Translations under genes and position numbers: made by a program | Assembly (NCBI RefSeq): GCF_023195835.1 | Contig: NZ_CP096200.1 | Location: forward strand, 930,001 to 994,000 | Length of the DNA stretch: 64,000 nucleotides | From: Vibrio sinaloensis | GTDB taxonomy: Bacteria > Pseudomonadota > Gammaproteobacteria > Enterobacterales > Vibrionaceae | Direction: 5' to 3' | Shown here: positions 47,184 through 58,313 of the stretch, piece after piece | How the letters are laid out: each line of letters opens with the position of its first letter | Numbering within the stretch: position 1 is the first letter of the stretch | The notes under the pieces: generated by a model | Databases searched by the model: none | Told to the model about the DNA's origin: nothing | The model's input: the letters and a program-made list of their open reading frames with translations, nothing else

Positions 47184-48179
47184 ATGATCAGACTGGCAGT
47201 GATCGGCACCAATTGGATTACCGATCAATTCATTCAAGCGGCATTAAAGTCGGGAAAATATCAACTCAGCGGGGTTTATTCGCGTTCGCTAGAGAGTGCA
47301 GAGCAGTTTGCGCAAAAATATGACTCACCGAGTCTATTTGATGATCTGCACGCGCTCGCGCAATCGGCAGAGATAGATGCTGTCTATATCGCCAGCCCCA
47401 ACTCGCTTCACGCACCGCAAGCGATTCAGATGATGCAAGCTGGCAAGCATGTGATTGTTGAAAAACCGATGGCGGCCAATTATGCGTTAGCGCAGCAGAT
47501 GTTTGATGTCGCGCGTCAAAACCAAGTGATTTTGTTTGAGGCGTTTATGTCGCCACATTTGCCAAACTTTAAGCGCTTAAAAACGTCATTGAGCTCGATT
47601 GGCCGCATTCGCAAAGCGCTGATCACTTACTGTCAATATTCGTCTCGCTACCCGAAATATTTAGCCGGAGAAAATCCCAACACCTTTAATCCAGCGTTTG
47701 CCAATGGATCTATTATGGATATCGGATTTTACTGCTTAAGCTCAGCGGTCGAGCTGTTTGGTGAGCCGATATCGTTACAAGCGAAGGCGCAACTGCTTGA
47801 CTCTGGGGTTGATGGTAGCGGCAGCGTGATCATGAACTACGATGGATTTGAAGTAGTGCTGCAGCACTCAAAAACCAGTGACTCTTATCTACCAAGTGAA
47901 ATTCAAGGTGAACAAGGTGCCCTGCTGGTGGAGATGATCTCGACCGCGAAAAAGGTCACTAAGTACACCCGTGGCAGTGATATTGGTATCGATTTGAGCG
48001 TTAAACAAGATGCCAATCCTATGTATGATGAAGCGCTCGAATTTGCTGAGCAGTTTCTACAACAGGCGATGAATGATGCCTGCACACAGCGCTCGTTAAT
48101 TGTGGCAAAATTGCTGGAAGAGATTCGTCGTCAGACAGGAGTGGTCTTTCCAAGCGATCGCTCTTCCGATAAAAAATAA
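47184..48179 (+). CDS. Gfo/Idh/MocA-family oxidoreductase
   Basis: 331 residues from the ATG at 47184 (AGGGAG upstream); an earlier in-frame start would run into the preceding gene. Rossmann start IRLAVIGTNWITDQFIQAAL and the hallmark VEKPMAANYALAQQMF near 93. The C-terminal half is the substrate-binding sheet. NAD(P)-dependent oxidation of a sugar or related polyol is likely; substrate unknown. Confidence 0.9.
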   Translation: MIRLAVIGTNWITDQFIQAALKSGKYQLSGVYSRSLESAEQFAQKYDSPSLFDDLHALAQSAEIDAVYIASPNSLHAPQAIQMMQAGKHVIVEKPMAANYALAQQMFDVARQNQVILFEAFMSPHLPNFKRLKTSLSSIGRIRKALITYCQYSSRYPKYLAGENPNTFNPAFANGSIMDIGFYCLSSAVELFGEPISLQAKAQLLDSGVDGSGSVIMNYDGFEVVLQHSKTSDSYLPSEIQGEQGALLVEMISTAKKVTKYTRGSDIGIDLSVKQDANPMYDEALEFAEQFLQQAMNDACTQRSLIVAKLLEEIRRQTGVVFPSDRSSDKK

Positions 48180-48192
48180 AAGAGAGTAACAG

Positions 48193-48591
48193 ATGCAAGC
48201 AGAAGTAAAATGGGTCGAAGAGTTTAAGTTTTTAGGCCAGTCTCAGTCAGGCCACTCTGTGGTGATGGACGGTAACGGTGGTGCGACTGCTCCAAGTCCG
48301 ATGGAAATGGTGTTAATGGCAGCCGGTGGTTGTAGCTCGGTGGATGTTGTTGATGGCCTAAAAGAGGCGGGTCAAGCGGTAACCGGTTGTGTGGCCAAGC
48401 TGACAACAGAGCGCCGTGATACTGCGCCGCGTATCTTTACTAAGGTCAACGTTCACTTTGAGGTGCAAGGTGACAACCTAGATCGTGACGTTGTGGCAAA
48501 AGTGGCGTCAGATTCCCTAGAGAAGTACTGCTCAGTGTGTCTGATGCTAGGTAAAGGGGTTGAAATGACCCATAGCTGGGAAATTGTCTAG
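48193..48591 (+). CDS. OsmC-family protein, YhfA type
   Basis: 132 residues, nearly collinear with E. coli YhfA (MQA.VKWVE, APSPMEMVLMAAGGCS, EKYCSV.LML). OsmC-fold proteins use two cysteines as thiol peroxidases; here C47 and C113 hold those positions, with an extra C116. The exact role of YhfA is not established. 13 bases after the oxidoreductase gene, probably cotranscribed. Confidence 0.9.
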   Translation: MQAEVKWVEEFKFLGQSQSGHSVVMDGNGGATAPSPMEMVLMAAGGCSSVDVVDGLKEAGQAVTGCVAKLTTERRDTAPRIFTKVNVHFEVQGDNLDRDVVAKVASDSLEKYCSVCLMLGKGVEMTHSWEIV

Positions 48592-48611
48592 CGATATTAC
48601 CTTGAGAGTAG

Positions 48612-48638
48612 GCCGAGCGCTCAGCTCGGCTTTTTTTG
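48612..48638 (+). terminator. Terminator after yhfA-like gene
   Basis: GCCGAGC/GCTCGGC stem, loop GCTCA, then seven Ts. The next gene starts only about 20 bases later and so needs a promoter within or upstream of this hairpin. Confidence 0.88.
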
Positions 48639-48656
48639 TTTTGGTTGGCAATAATA

Positions 48657-49550
48657 ATGATAAAAAGCACACATAAGTTCACTCTGGCAGGGGTGGCGGC
48701 GATCTTGCTATGGAGCAGCGTCATGGGGTTTGCGCGCGCGGTGACGGAAATGCTCGGACCGGTGGGCGGCGCGGCGTCGATTTACACTGTGGCATCGCTA
48801 TTTCTGGTGTTGGTGATGGGATTGCCTAAGCTTCGCCATTACTCACTGCGTTATGTGTTGATCGGTGGCGGTCTGTTTGTCGCCTATGAGATCTGTCTGG
48901 CGCTGGCTCTGGCGATGGCGAACTCGCGACAACAGGCGGTAGAGATGCTAGTGATCAACTACTTGTGGCCAGCGTTAACCGTGTTGTTGGCGGTATTGAC
49001 CAGTGGCAAAAAGACCAGTTTTTGGGTCTACCCGAGTATCGCTTTGGCCTTTTTCGGTGTTGCTTGGAGTATCACCGGTGATCAGGGATTAACTGTGGGG
49101 CAAATAGCCGCCAATGTGGCGACTAACCCCGCCACGTACACCATGGCCTTTGTTGGCGCCTTCTTATGGGCCATCTACTGCAACCTGACCAAACGCATCG
49201 CGAATGGGCAAAACGCGATCACCCTGTTCTTCATTATGACCGCAGCAACCTTGTGGGTGAAATACGCATTGAGCGCTGAGAGCGGAATGAGCCTCAACCT
49301 CGAATCGGGGACCTTGCTGATGATTTCCGGCATTGCGATGGGTAGTGGTTATGCGTTGTGGAACTATGCGATCATCGGCGGCAATATGGTGTTGCTGGCG
49401 ACCTTATCGTATTTTACCCCTGTGCTATCGACGGTGATCTCGTCGCTGATCTTAGGCCTGGTCCTTAGCCCAAGTTTTGTTCAAGGTGTGGTGATGGTCA
49501 CCATCGGCTCTCTATTATGCTGGTGGGTGACTCGAGAAAACACTGACTAG
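48657..49550 (+). CDS. yddG: YddG-like aromatic amino-acid exporter (DMT superfamily)
   Basis: 297 residues, ten predicted helices. It follows E. coli YddG: LLWSSVMGFARAVTE, LGPVGGAASIYTVAS, YEICLALALAMA and NYLWPALTVLLAVL. YddG exports aromatic amino acids and related compounds. The ATG at 48657 is chosen; it has only a weak ribosome site and an upstream TTG is no better. Confidence 0.85.
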   Translation: MIKSTHKFTLAGVAAILLWSSVMGFARAVTEMLGPVGGAASIYTVASLFLVLVMGLPKLRHYSLRYVLIGGGLFVAYEICLALALAMANSRQQAVEMLVINYLWPALTVLLAVLTSGKKTSFWVYPSIALAFFGVAWSITGDQGLTVGQIAANVATNPATYTMAFVGAFLWAIYCNLTKRIANGQNAITLFFIMTAATLWVKYALSAESGMSLNLESGTLLMISGIAMGSGYALWNYAIIGGNMVLLATLSYFTPVLSTVISSLILGLVLSPSFVQGVVMVTIGSLLCWWVTRENTD

Positions 49551-49556
49551 GTTTGC

Positions 49557-50033
49557 TTACCACTCGATATCAATTGGTGTACCGACAGAGACTAAGCTCA
49601 GAAGTTCGTCCATCTCCTCATTGGTGATGGCAATGCACCCGTCAGTCCAATCGAAACTTTGAACAAATTGGGCGGGGCGCTGCTCGCCGTTTCTCAAACC
49701 ATGAATTTTAATATCGCCACCCGGGTCAAGCTTAAGTCGCGCAGCGTAGTCGATATCTGCTTGGTTAGGATAACTAATATGAATTGAGCGATAAAAATCA
49801 GATTGATCAAGGACAAAGTCCAGATAATAGCGGCCCTCTGGCGTGCGCTGATCGCCTTCGCGAATTTTGTGTCCTTGCGGACGTTTTCCGAGGGCAATGC
49901 GATACTCCTTAACGATCTGCTGACCGTCCATTAAGTACATTCTGCGCTTGGATTTATCGACCAACACCCGGTCCACCTGTGCAAAACAACTGGCACTGAT
50001 CAATATCAACAACAGCGGGAGCCACCTCAACAC
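49557..50033 (-). CDS. YkuD/YafK-type L,D-transpeptidase-fold protein
   Basis: 158 residues, GTG start with AAGGAAGG upstream. Signal peptide about 1-18. Catalytic domain with H111 in IHGLRN and C133 in WTDGCIAITNEEM. The usual SxGCxR/M motif appears as TDGCIA, the pattern of YafK-like members, some of which cleave rather than make peptidoglycan-lipoprotein links. Periplasmic; acts on cell wall or an anchored protein by family. Confidence 0.88.
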   Translation of the reverse strand: MLRWLPLLLILISASCFAQVDRVLVDKSKRRMYLMDGQQIVKEYRIALGKRPQGHKIREGDQRTPEGRYYLDFVLDQSDFYRSIHISYPNQADIDYAARLKLDPGGDIKIHGLRNGEQRPAQFVQSFDWTDGCIAITNEEMDELLSLVSVGTPIDIEW

Positions 50034-50335
50034 TTTGCCTTCCTTCTACTTCTCACTCTCACTTTGACCAATCGGAATAAATCGATGTTCTGATATCGTT
50101 CCTGTTTGCCATCCCAACGGCAAGGGGATTGTGAATGATGGCAGGGCCCAATAGCAACATAAACTGTAATCTTACCTGGATTAAAATGCGTGAATTGCTG
50201 CTCTGTTCAAGTCTCGAAGAGTTGCGCAAAAGGAAATGCGAGTCACTTAACAGCCGATAACAAATACATTTGATTGCATAGCGCCAACTGATGATGATTA
50301 GCTGTCGGTATCTATCAAAGGTTTAGTCAAGCGCC
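50034..50335. other. Intergenic region upstream of the diguanylate cyclase
   Basis: 302 bases holding divergent promoters by position. TTTGCCAT...ATGATGGCA may pair loosely. No recognised regulatory site or RNA. Confidence 0.4.
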
Positions 50336-52462
50336 ATGTTGCCCCGTTCGTTACTCAAAGATATTTTGTCTGCCACAAATCAGCGTTACTTGGCCACTGC
50401 TCTGTTTGAGTATCTTAATCAAATGCTAGCGCCGAAACATATGGCGATCTTTGCCGAGCCGAAAGATGCCCAGCCAGCAGAGCTGCTGTTCAGCTATGGT
50501 CAACCTGCTTCGCTTGAAGGCTATCCTGGCACCTTTTGGGCCTGGGTATGTCAGTTTGATACGTCTGACGGCTTGATCCCATTGGCGATGAACACCTGTC
50601 GATGGCGCTATCGAACCATAATGGGCGCGCACAGCTATATCTTTATGCTCGACAACCACCCGGAAAAACGCATCTATCTGGTGGTGGAGAGTCTTAAAGC
50701 CTCGGAGTTGGACAAACTCGTTGAGAGTCATCAACTCGACGCACTACAGATCATCGCTGCCCGCTGGCAGTGTGTACGCGCAGAAAGAGAGGCGGCTGCG
50801 GAGTTCAAGCAACGCGATATTAAAGAAGCCAAGTATCTTGATGTGATCAAGCAGCGCGAACTGTTTATCGATAACATGAAGCTAGTTCAAGAGGTTGCGG
50901 TGGAGATTTCTAATCCGGCCAATCTCGATGAGCTGTATAAACTGGCGGTGGAGGTGATTCGCGATCGGTTGGGCTTCGACCGCGCTTCGTTTATGTTGCT
51001 GGATATCAAAAAGCGCAGCTTTAACGGGACTTACGGCACCGATGAACAAGGCAACACGGTCAGTGAGCACCACACCCAGTTTGACCTGCACCAGTTGGAA
51101 GAAACCTATATCAATGCGCTGTTTGAGGGCAAAGAGAGTCTGGTCGTGGTGGAAGACGCACCACTGTATACCGCGGGCAACGTGGTCGGCCAAGGCTGGA
51201 ATGGAATGCTGATCCTGCGCGACGGAGAGTCCGTGATCGGTTGGATAGCACTCGATAATTATATCCATCGTACGCCAATCACTAGCTACCAAAAACAGAT
51301 GTTGGAGTCGTTTTCTTCGCTGCTGGCACAAATCTATATTCGTAAGCGACAAGAGCAGAATGTGCGGATGCTGCATACCAGTATGGTTGAGCTGTCACGC
51401 TGTATGACAGTCAGTGAAGTGTGTAAATCGGCAGTGACGTTTGCAATTAACCGATTAGGGATCGACAGATTTGCTGTGTTCTTGACCGATAAAGAGTGTA
51501 CCCATATGCAAGGTACTTGGGGCACGGATATTCAAGGCAATGTGGTGGATGAGTCTTACTATCGCTCAGACACCGTTGACCGTTCGATTGTCAACGCCGC
51601 TCGGATCAACCCTAATGATGTGGTGTTCGAAGAGTCCGTTCCTATTTATCATGATTTTCACATTGTTGGTTTTGGCTGGACCGCCATGACCATGTTGGTC
51701 AGTAACAGTGGTGAGCCAATCGCCTTTATTGCTGCCGATAATTTGCTTAAACGCACCCCGCTCACTCACCAGTTGCGCGAGATGATTCGTATGTTCGCGT
51801 CTAACTTAACGGAAGTGCTGCTTCGTACCCGCGCTCAGCAAGCTATTCACGAGATGAACGAAAACCTTGAACAAGAGGTAAAAGCCAGAACGCGCGAGCT
51901 GCAACAAGCCAATCATCAGCTTGAGGCGTTATCTAAGCTCGACCCGTTAACGCGACTAGGTAACCGACGTATGCTCGATTCATTGCTCGACGACCTTGGC
52001 CTTGAGCAACAGAGTGCCCCGCGCTACTACGGATTGATTCTGGTCGATATCGATTTTTTTGGTTTGTACAACAACCACTATGGCCATTTGCAGGGCGACA
52101 TTGCGCTGATGCGTGTGGGCAGTATTTTGGCCCAGCATACCCAAGGTGAACGTGAGGTGTTCTGTCGAATCGGCGGCGAGGAGTTTGCATTACTGATGAT
52201 CGCCGAACACCCAACCCGCGTGGCTAAGTTGTCTGACAGCATTCGGGCCAGTATTGAGCAAGAGAATATCGCCCATAGTCAGAGCGAAATCCATTCATCT
52301 TTAACCGTGTCGGTGGGTTACTCAGTGATTGAAGTGACTCAAGATAAGTTCTGTTTTGAGCAGTTGTACGATGCCGCTGACCGAGCGCTCTATCAAGCAA
52401 AGCATCAAGGGCGCAATCGCGTGCTCGGCACGGTCACACTGCTCGACAGCAAGACGCAATAA
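50336..52462 (+). CDS. Diguanylate cyclase with tandem GAF domains
   Basis: 708 residues, soluble. An unrecognised N-terminal domain (1-145), a helical linker (145-185), GAF 1 (about 190-345), GAF 2 (about 355-500), a coiled coil (about 505-535) and a GGDEF domain (about 540-700). The active-site loop is GGEEF at 613-617, so synthesis of cyclic di-GMP is expected. The product-inhibition RxxD motif before it is replaced by GERE, so feedback inhibition is probably absent. The two GAF domains resemble each other (GT.GTD.QGN and FGW/QGW blocks), suggesting an internal duplication. Ligand unknown. Confidence 0.92.
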   Translation: MLPRSLLKDILSATNQRYLATALFEYLNQMLAPKHMAIFAEPKDAQPAELLFSYGQPASLEGYPGTFWAWVCQFDTSDGLIPLAMNTCRWRYRTIMGAHSYIFMLDNHPEKRIYLVVESLKASELDKLVESHQLDALQIIAARWQCVRAEREAAAEFKQRDIKEAKYLDVIKQRELFIDNMKLVQEVAVEISNPANLDELYKLAVEVIRDRLGFDRASFMLLDIKKRSFNGTYGTDEQGNTVSEHHTQFDLHQLEETYINALFEGKESLVVVEDAPLYTAGNVVGQGWNGMLILRDGESVIGWIALDNYIHRTPITSYQKQMLESFSSLLAQIYIRKRQEQNVRMLHTSMVELSRCMTVSEVCKSAVTFAINRLGIDRFAVFLTDKECTHMQGTWGTDIQGNVVDESYYRSDTVDRSIVNAARINPNDVVFEESVPIYHDFHIVGFGWTAMTMLVSNSGEPIAFIAADNLLKRTPLTHQLREMIRMFASNLTEVLLRTRAQQAIHEMNENLEQEVKARTRELQQANHQLEALSKLDPLTRLGNRRMLDSLLDDLGLEQQSAPRYYGLILVDIDFFGLYNNHYGHLQGDIALMRVGSILAQHTQGEREVFCRIGGEEFALLMIAEHPTRVAKLSDSIRASIEQENIAHSQSEIHSSLTVSVGYSVIEVTQDKFCFEQLYDAADRALYQAKHQGRNRVLGTVTLLDSKTQ

Positions 52463-52463
52463 A

Positions 52464-52491
52464 CGGGTCGCCAACTGGCGACCCGATTTTT
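52464..52491 (+). terminator. Terminator after the diguanylate cyclase gene
   Basis: CGGGTCGCC/GGCGACCCG, loop AACT, followed by ATTTTT. Confidence 0.88.
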
Positions 52492-52503
52492 ACCCCGATA
52501 GGG

Positions 52504-54134
52504 TTACAAGTGAGCCAGCGGGGGCTCTACTTGCTTTGCCTTGCGGCGCTTGGCTTTTTTTAGCAGTTGCAGCAGGGTGTCAGGTTGCCAGGCAGACCCC
52601 TCTTGGCTGTAGCGACTTTGGTTCATCTGCGCTATCTGTTGCGTAATAGCGTCGCGGATGGTCATATCTAGCTCCGGGTGATCATCCAGCCAACGGTTGA
52701 CCAGTAAGTTAACAGTGACAAAGTCGCGATTTTTAAGTGCGTGTTCAACCGAAGGTTCGCATGCATTGCTTGCCGGTTCATGATTACCGTCTTGCAAGCC
52801 TTTGCGCCACAGACGGTAGGTCACGACCATCGTCATCAGCCATAGCAACGCCAATAATGCGCTCAGGTAGGGCCAAAATCCGGCATGGTACACTGTGGCG
52901 GTTGTGACCGGTTCGCTATTGGATGCAAGGGGCAAAACCGCCTCGCGGTTTATCTCTTTTGCAGGCAGGACCTCAATTGCCAGCCCTGTGAGAGTCGCGG
53001 TTTTTTGGCGTTTGTTTTTACTATCCCACCAGTTGAGGCTCAGTTCATCAAGGCGAAGTTCGCCCGGTTGCTGCGGGATCAACACCTGCTTCAACGTCAT
53101 GCGTGTCGCGCCGTTGTCTAGCTGAGTAAATTGTGGTTTTTCAGCATAGACTCGCAAACTTTCTGGATAAGCGAAGACGAGCTCGGGAAAATGCTCTGCT
53201 GGCACGCCTTGAATATCTAACGTGATCTGTCGACTAAACGATTCGCCCACTTGGGATGTGTACAGCGCTCCAGTATCGAGCACTTGGCCTTGTCCATCTT
53301 GCCATTGCTGGCTCAGCTCTAAACGTGCCGCAGGCAGCCATTGCCCTTGATATTGAGCAGGAATTGGCAGTACCTCAAGCGCCAGTTTGGCGGGGTCTGT
53401 GGTTGCAGGCACGAGTTTAGTCGTGCCACTTCGATTATCGCCATAAACGATGCTACCGTTAAAACCAATGCCATAGACCTCAAAGGTGCCAGCTGTTTCT
53501 GCAGTGAGGCGGTAGTTTTGGTCGACAATGGTGACTTCGACACCGTCGAGCACACTTTGATACTGGTTGGCTTCACCCAGCGCTGCAATGGAAACGCCGT
53601 TGGCCTTTGGTGGCATGATGGTCGGGTTTTGTAGCCTTCTTGGATCGGTTTTGACAATGAGCCGAGTGGCGAGCGTGGTGCTTTCTCCTGGGTAGAGCTG
53701 GTCACGCTGCAAATGGCTCTGCACTTCAACGAGATCAGTCAGTAGCGGTTGGTCACTGTCCATCGATACTTGAATGGTGATCGGCTCAGATTGAGCTCCA
53801 TCAATCGAAAACGCCGGGATCTCCGCCACCCCAAGTCGCTGAGCCGCTAAGTTGATGTTCCATTCACTGCGGGTGCTGCGTTCACCGTTGATGATATTGA
53901 CCGAGCTACCAAAGCTTGGTCTACCCACATAGAAGTTTTGCTCAAGCGCAGACAAGTCGATGGCGTCGGAGGAAACGCGCTTGTCGACGACGATCCGCAG
54001 TTGAAGCACTTCATTTTTGACCACTTTGTTTTTACTTACCGTGGCCACCACTGTGGTGGCCCAAGTCTGGGCGCTGACCATCAGCAGGGCGAAGGCAAGT
54101 AGGCGTAGTGCAAGGGTTGTCGCTGATTTCATAC

Positions 54135-54141
<7 letters not shown>
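52504..54141 (-). CDS. BatD-type oxygen-tolerance protein
   Basis: 545 residues. Signal peptide 1-28, immunoglobulin-like periplasmic region (about 30-410) with the BatD start ATVSKNKVVKNEVLQLRIVVD, one membrane helix (about 425-445), and a cytoplasmic tail. Last gene of the MoxR-Bat cluster; its ATG overlaps the batBC stop by seven bases. The cluster has been linked to stress or oxygen tolerance and membrane complex assembly in other bacteria; the role in Vibrio is not established. Confidence 0.88.
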
Positions 54142-55947
<1,806 letters not shown>

Positions 55948-55955
<8 letters not shown>

Positions 55956-56916
55956 GGCTCCTCCTTAGCACTAGGATTATTGTAAACAGAATCAACGCCA
56001 AACTGAGCGGCGCCATAAACCACTCTTGCTGAGGTCGCCACGTTTGGGTCGCTGTACTAATCGGCTCAAGGCTATTTAGGGTGTCGTAAATGGTCGCCAG
56101 TTCGTCGGCGTTGCGGGCGCGAAAATACTGTCCACCAGTGGCTTTAGCGATGGCGATCAGGGTTTTCTCGTCGAGGTCTTGAGCGGTGTTGACTTTGCGG
56201 GTCATAAAAAACTCTTTGACCATCATTTCTCCAGCACCGACACCTATGGTGTATATGGTCGCGTTGTACTTCTTAGCAATGTTTGCCGCTTCAATGGGGT
56301 CGAGCACGCCAGCGGTGTTGCTGCCATCACTGAGTAGCACCATGACACGTTGCGGCGCATCACTATCAATGAAGGTCTTGGTCGCGAGGCCGATGCCGTC
56401 ACCCATAGCAGTTTTATCGCCAATCAAGCGTAGTACCAAGTTGTCTACTTGTTCAGCAATGGCATTTCTATCTAAGGTTAACGGGCTTTGCAGATAGGCA
56501 TGGTCAGCAAACAGGACTAAACCCAATCGGTCGCCTTGGCGCTGTTTGGCAAAGTCACTCACCACTTTTTTCATTGCGCTCAGCCGATCAACATAGTCGT
56601 CGCCAAGACGCATATCTTGTTGGCTCATCGAGTAAGACAGATCGAGAACCAGCATTAAGTCGCGGTGTTTGGGCTGAGTGGTGACAGGGTCGCCATACCA
56701 AACAGGCCGAGCCAAGGCGGTGACGAGCGCAAGCCAAAAAAAGCCAGCGAGTAGGGTCATCCGCCAATGAGTGGTAGACCTATGAGACACCTGATTTGGC
56801 AGATAAGCCAAGTGAATGCTTGTCTGCTTTTTTACCGCAGGCGAGAGCCGATAAACAATAATAGGTAGGGGCAATAGCACCCATGCCCACCACCAAACGA
56901 AGCTAAGGTTAGCCAC
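55948..56916 (-). CDS. BatA-type von Willebrand A domain membrane protein
   Basis: 322 residues, GTG start with GGAG eight bases upstream. Membrane helices near 5-25, 55-72 and at the C-terminus (305-320). The vWA domain has the metal-binding DLSYSMSQQD near 92 and the later LLSDGSNTAG. Overlaps batBC by eight bases and the upstream DUF4381 gene by eight bases. Confidence 0.9.
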
Positions 56917-57382
56917 GTTTTATTCTCCTTCTCTTTGGCGGAAGTGCTTGCGCTACCCAGTCGCTACAGTGCTGAATGAGTAACGGCGCATTGTGATGTG
57001 GTTGTTTACTGTATAACGCTTGTTGCCAATCATCGTAATGGTCGACAAAGCATGGTTGGGCCATTTGGCTATCGAGAAAGTCATACCACTCTTTGCCGGT
57101 TAGCTGCGCAATCTCTTCTCTTGGGTAGTAGCACAACGCGACTTGGCGCACCAGTTCAATCGCCTCGGAGGGCTTTTGCCCATTGGCAAGCAGACGCAGC
57201 GCCGTTTTCTTGGGTGCCAAGCGTTTTTTATTCCAGCGGATCAGCAGTAAGATAACGAGTATCGAAACGACCACAGCCGCCAACGCAGCCCACCATCCCC
57301 ATGCTAAAGGAAACCAGCTTGGAGCCGGCGGTAAATGCAGCGCGTTAAGGGGCAGAAGTGAAGATTGAGTCTCTGTACTCAT
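56909..57382 (-). CDS. DUF4381 membrane protein of the Bat cluster
   Basis: 157 residues. One membrane helix (about 28-50, WWAALAAVVVSILVILLLI) and a helical cytoplasmic domain with YYPREEIAQLTGKEWYDFLD. DUF4381 proteins are regularly found between DUF58 and BatA genes. Function unknown; likely a structural subunit of the same membrane complex. Two bases after the DUF58 gene. Confidence 0.85.
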   Translation of the reverse strand: MSTETQSSLLPLNALHLPPAPSWFPLAWGWWAALAAVVVSILVILLLIRWNKKRLAPKKTALRLLANGQKPSEAIELVRQVALCYYPREEIAQLTGKEWYDFLDSQMAQPCFVDHYDDWQQALYSKQPHHNAPLLIQHCSDWVAQALPPKRRRIKRG

Positions 57383-57384
57383 AG

Positions 57385-58302
57385 TTAAAATCCATCTAAT
57401 TGTTGTAATAGGGTGCGATCACTGCTGAGCGCTGAAAAAGAGATACCCATGGTTAAGGCCAACTGGGTTAAGTAGTGTCGTTTTTGTTCGAAGGCGGCGG
57501 CAATGCCTGCTCGAGTCGGTTTGGAAGCAAAGTCTAGCCAATGGTTGCCTTTGGTACTGCTAACCAGTTCCGTGCCTCGAAACAGTGTCTGTCCATGTTC
57601 GAGCGGATCGCTAATATGCACCATGCGCACCCGATTGTGTTGCGTGAGGCGACTCAGAGCCGGTTCGTCGTCAGGTGTCATGCGAGTATAGTCGCTTAGT
57701 AAAATGATCTCGCTGCCTTTCGGGCACAGTCGGTTTAGCGCCTGCAGCGGATGACTGAGCGACCAAGACTCGTGTTTCTCTTCACTAAGGCCCTTGGCAT
57801 GCTGAGTGACCAGCGCTTGAACTAAACCTAAGGCGCCCTTGTTGCGCGCGGTCGGCTTAAGCTCGACCAGATCGCGACCGGTATCTATCACCGCTCCAAT
57901 CCTGTCTTGCTGCGCAACGCTCAGCCACGCAATCAAACTCGCCATATGTGCGACTTGCACCGACTTGAACAGCAGCTGTGAGCCCAAAAACAGGCTGGGC
58001 GAGAGATCGACCAACAGCACGATCGGTTTCTCCCGCTCTTCGCTAAACAGCTTGGTGTGCGGCTTACCTGTTCGCGCGGTGACTCGCCAGTCGATAGCGC
58101 GGATGTCATCGCCTGCTTGATATTGACGTACCTCACTAAAGTCCATGCCACGGCCAAGTTGACGGCTGTGATGCTGACCGAGTCGTTGCGACCACAAGCT
58201 TTTGCCAGGTGGCATCCAGCGGATCGCCTGCTGCTTGTAGTAGATCAGCTCATCAAGGGTTAAGTTGACGCCATCACTATAAGGAGGAAGCTGGGTGTGC
58301 AT
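57385..58302 (-). CDS. DUF58 domain protein of the Bat cluster
   Basis: 305 residues. The DUF58 core motif is GRGMDFSEVRQYQAGDDIRAIDWRVTARTGKPHTKLF near 50-85, followed by a vWA-like fold (LLVDLSPSLFLG) lacking a complete metal site. The ATG at 58302 with GAAGG upstream is preferred; a TTG at 58317 overlapping the moxR stop is the alternative. Thought to act with the MoxR ATPase. Confidence 0.9.
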   Translation of the reverse strand: MHTQLPPYSDGVNLTLDELIYYKQQAIRWMPPGKSLWSQRLGQHHSRQLGRGMDFSEVRQYQAGDDIRAIDWRVTARTGKPHTKLFSEEREKPIVLLVDLSPSLFLGSQLLFKSVQVAHMASLIAWLSVAQQDRIGAVIDTGRDLVELKPTARNKGALGLVQALVTQHAKGLSEEKHESWSLSHPLQALNRLCPKGSEIILLSDYTRMTPDDEPALSRLTQHNRVRMVHISDPLEHGQTLFRGTELVSSTKGNHWLDFASKPTRAGIAAAFEQKRHYLTQLALTMGISFSALSSDRTLLQQLDGF

Positions 58303-58313
58303 TGATGTCACCT

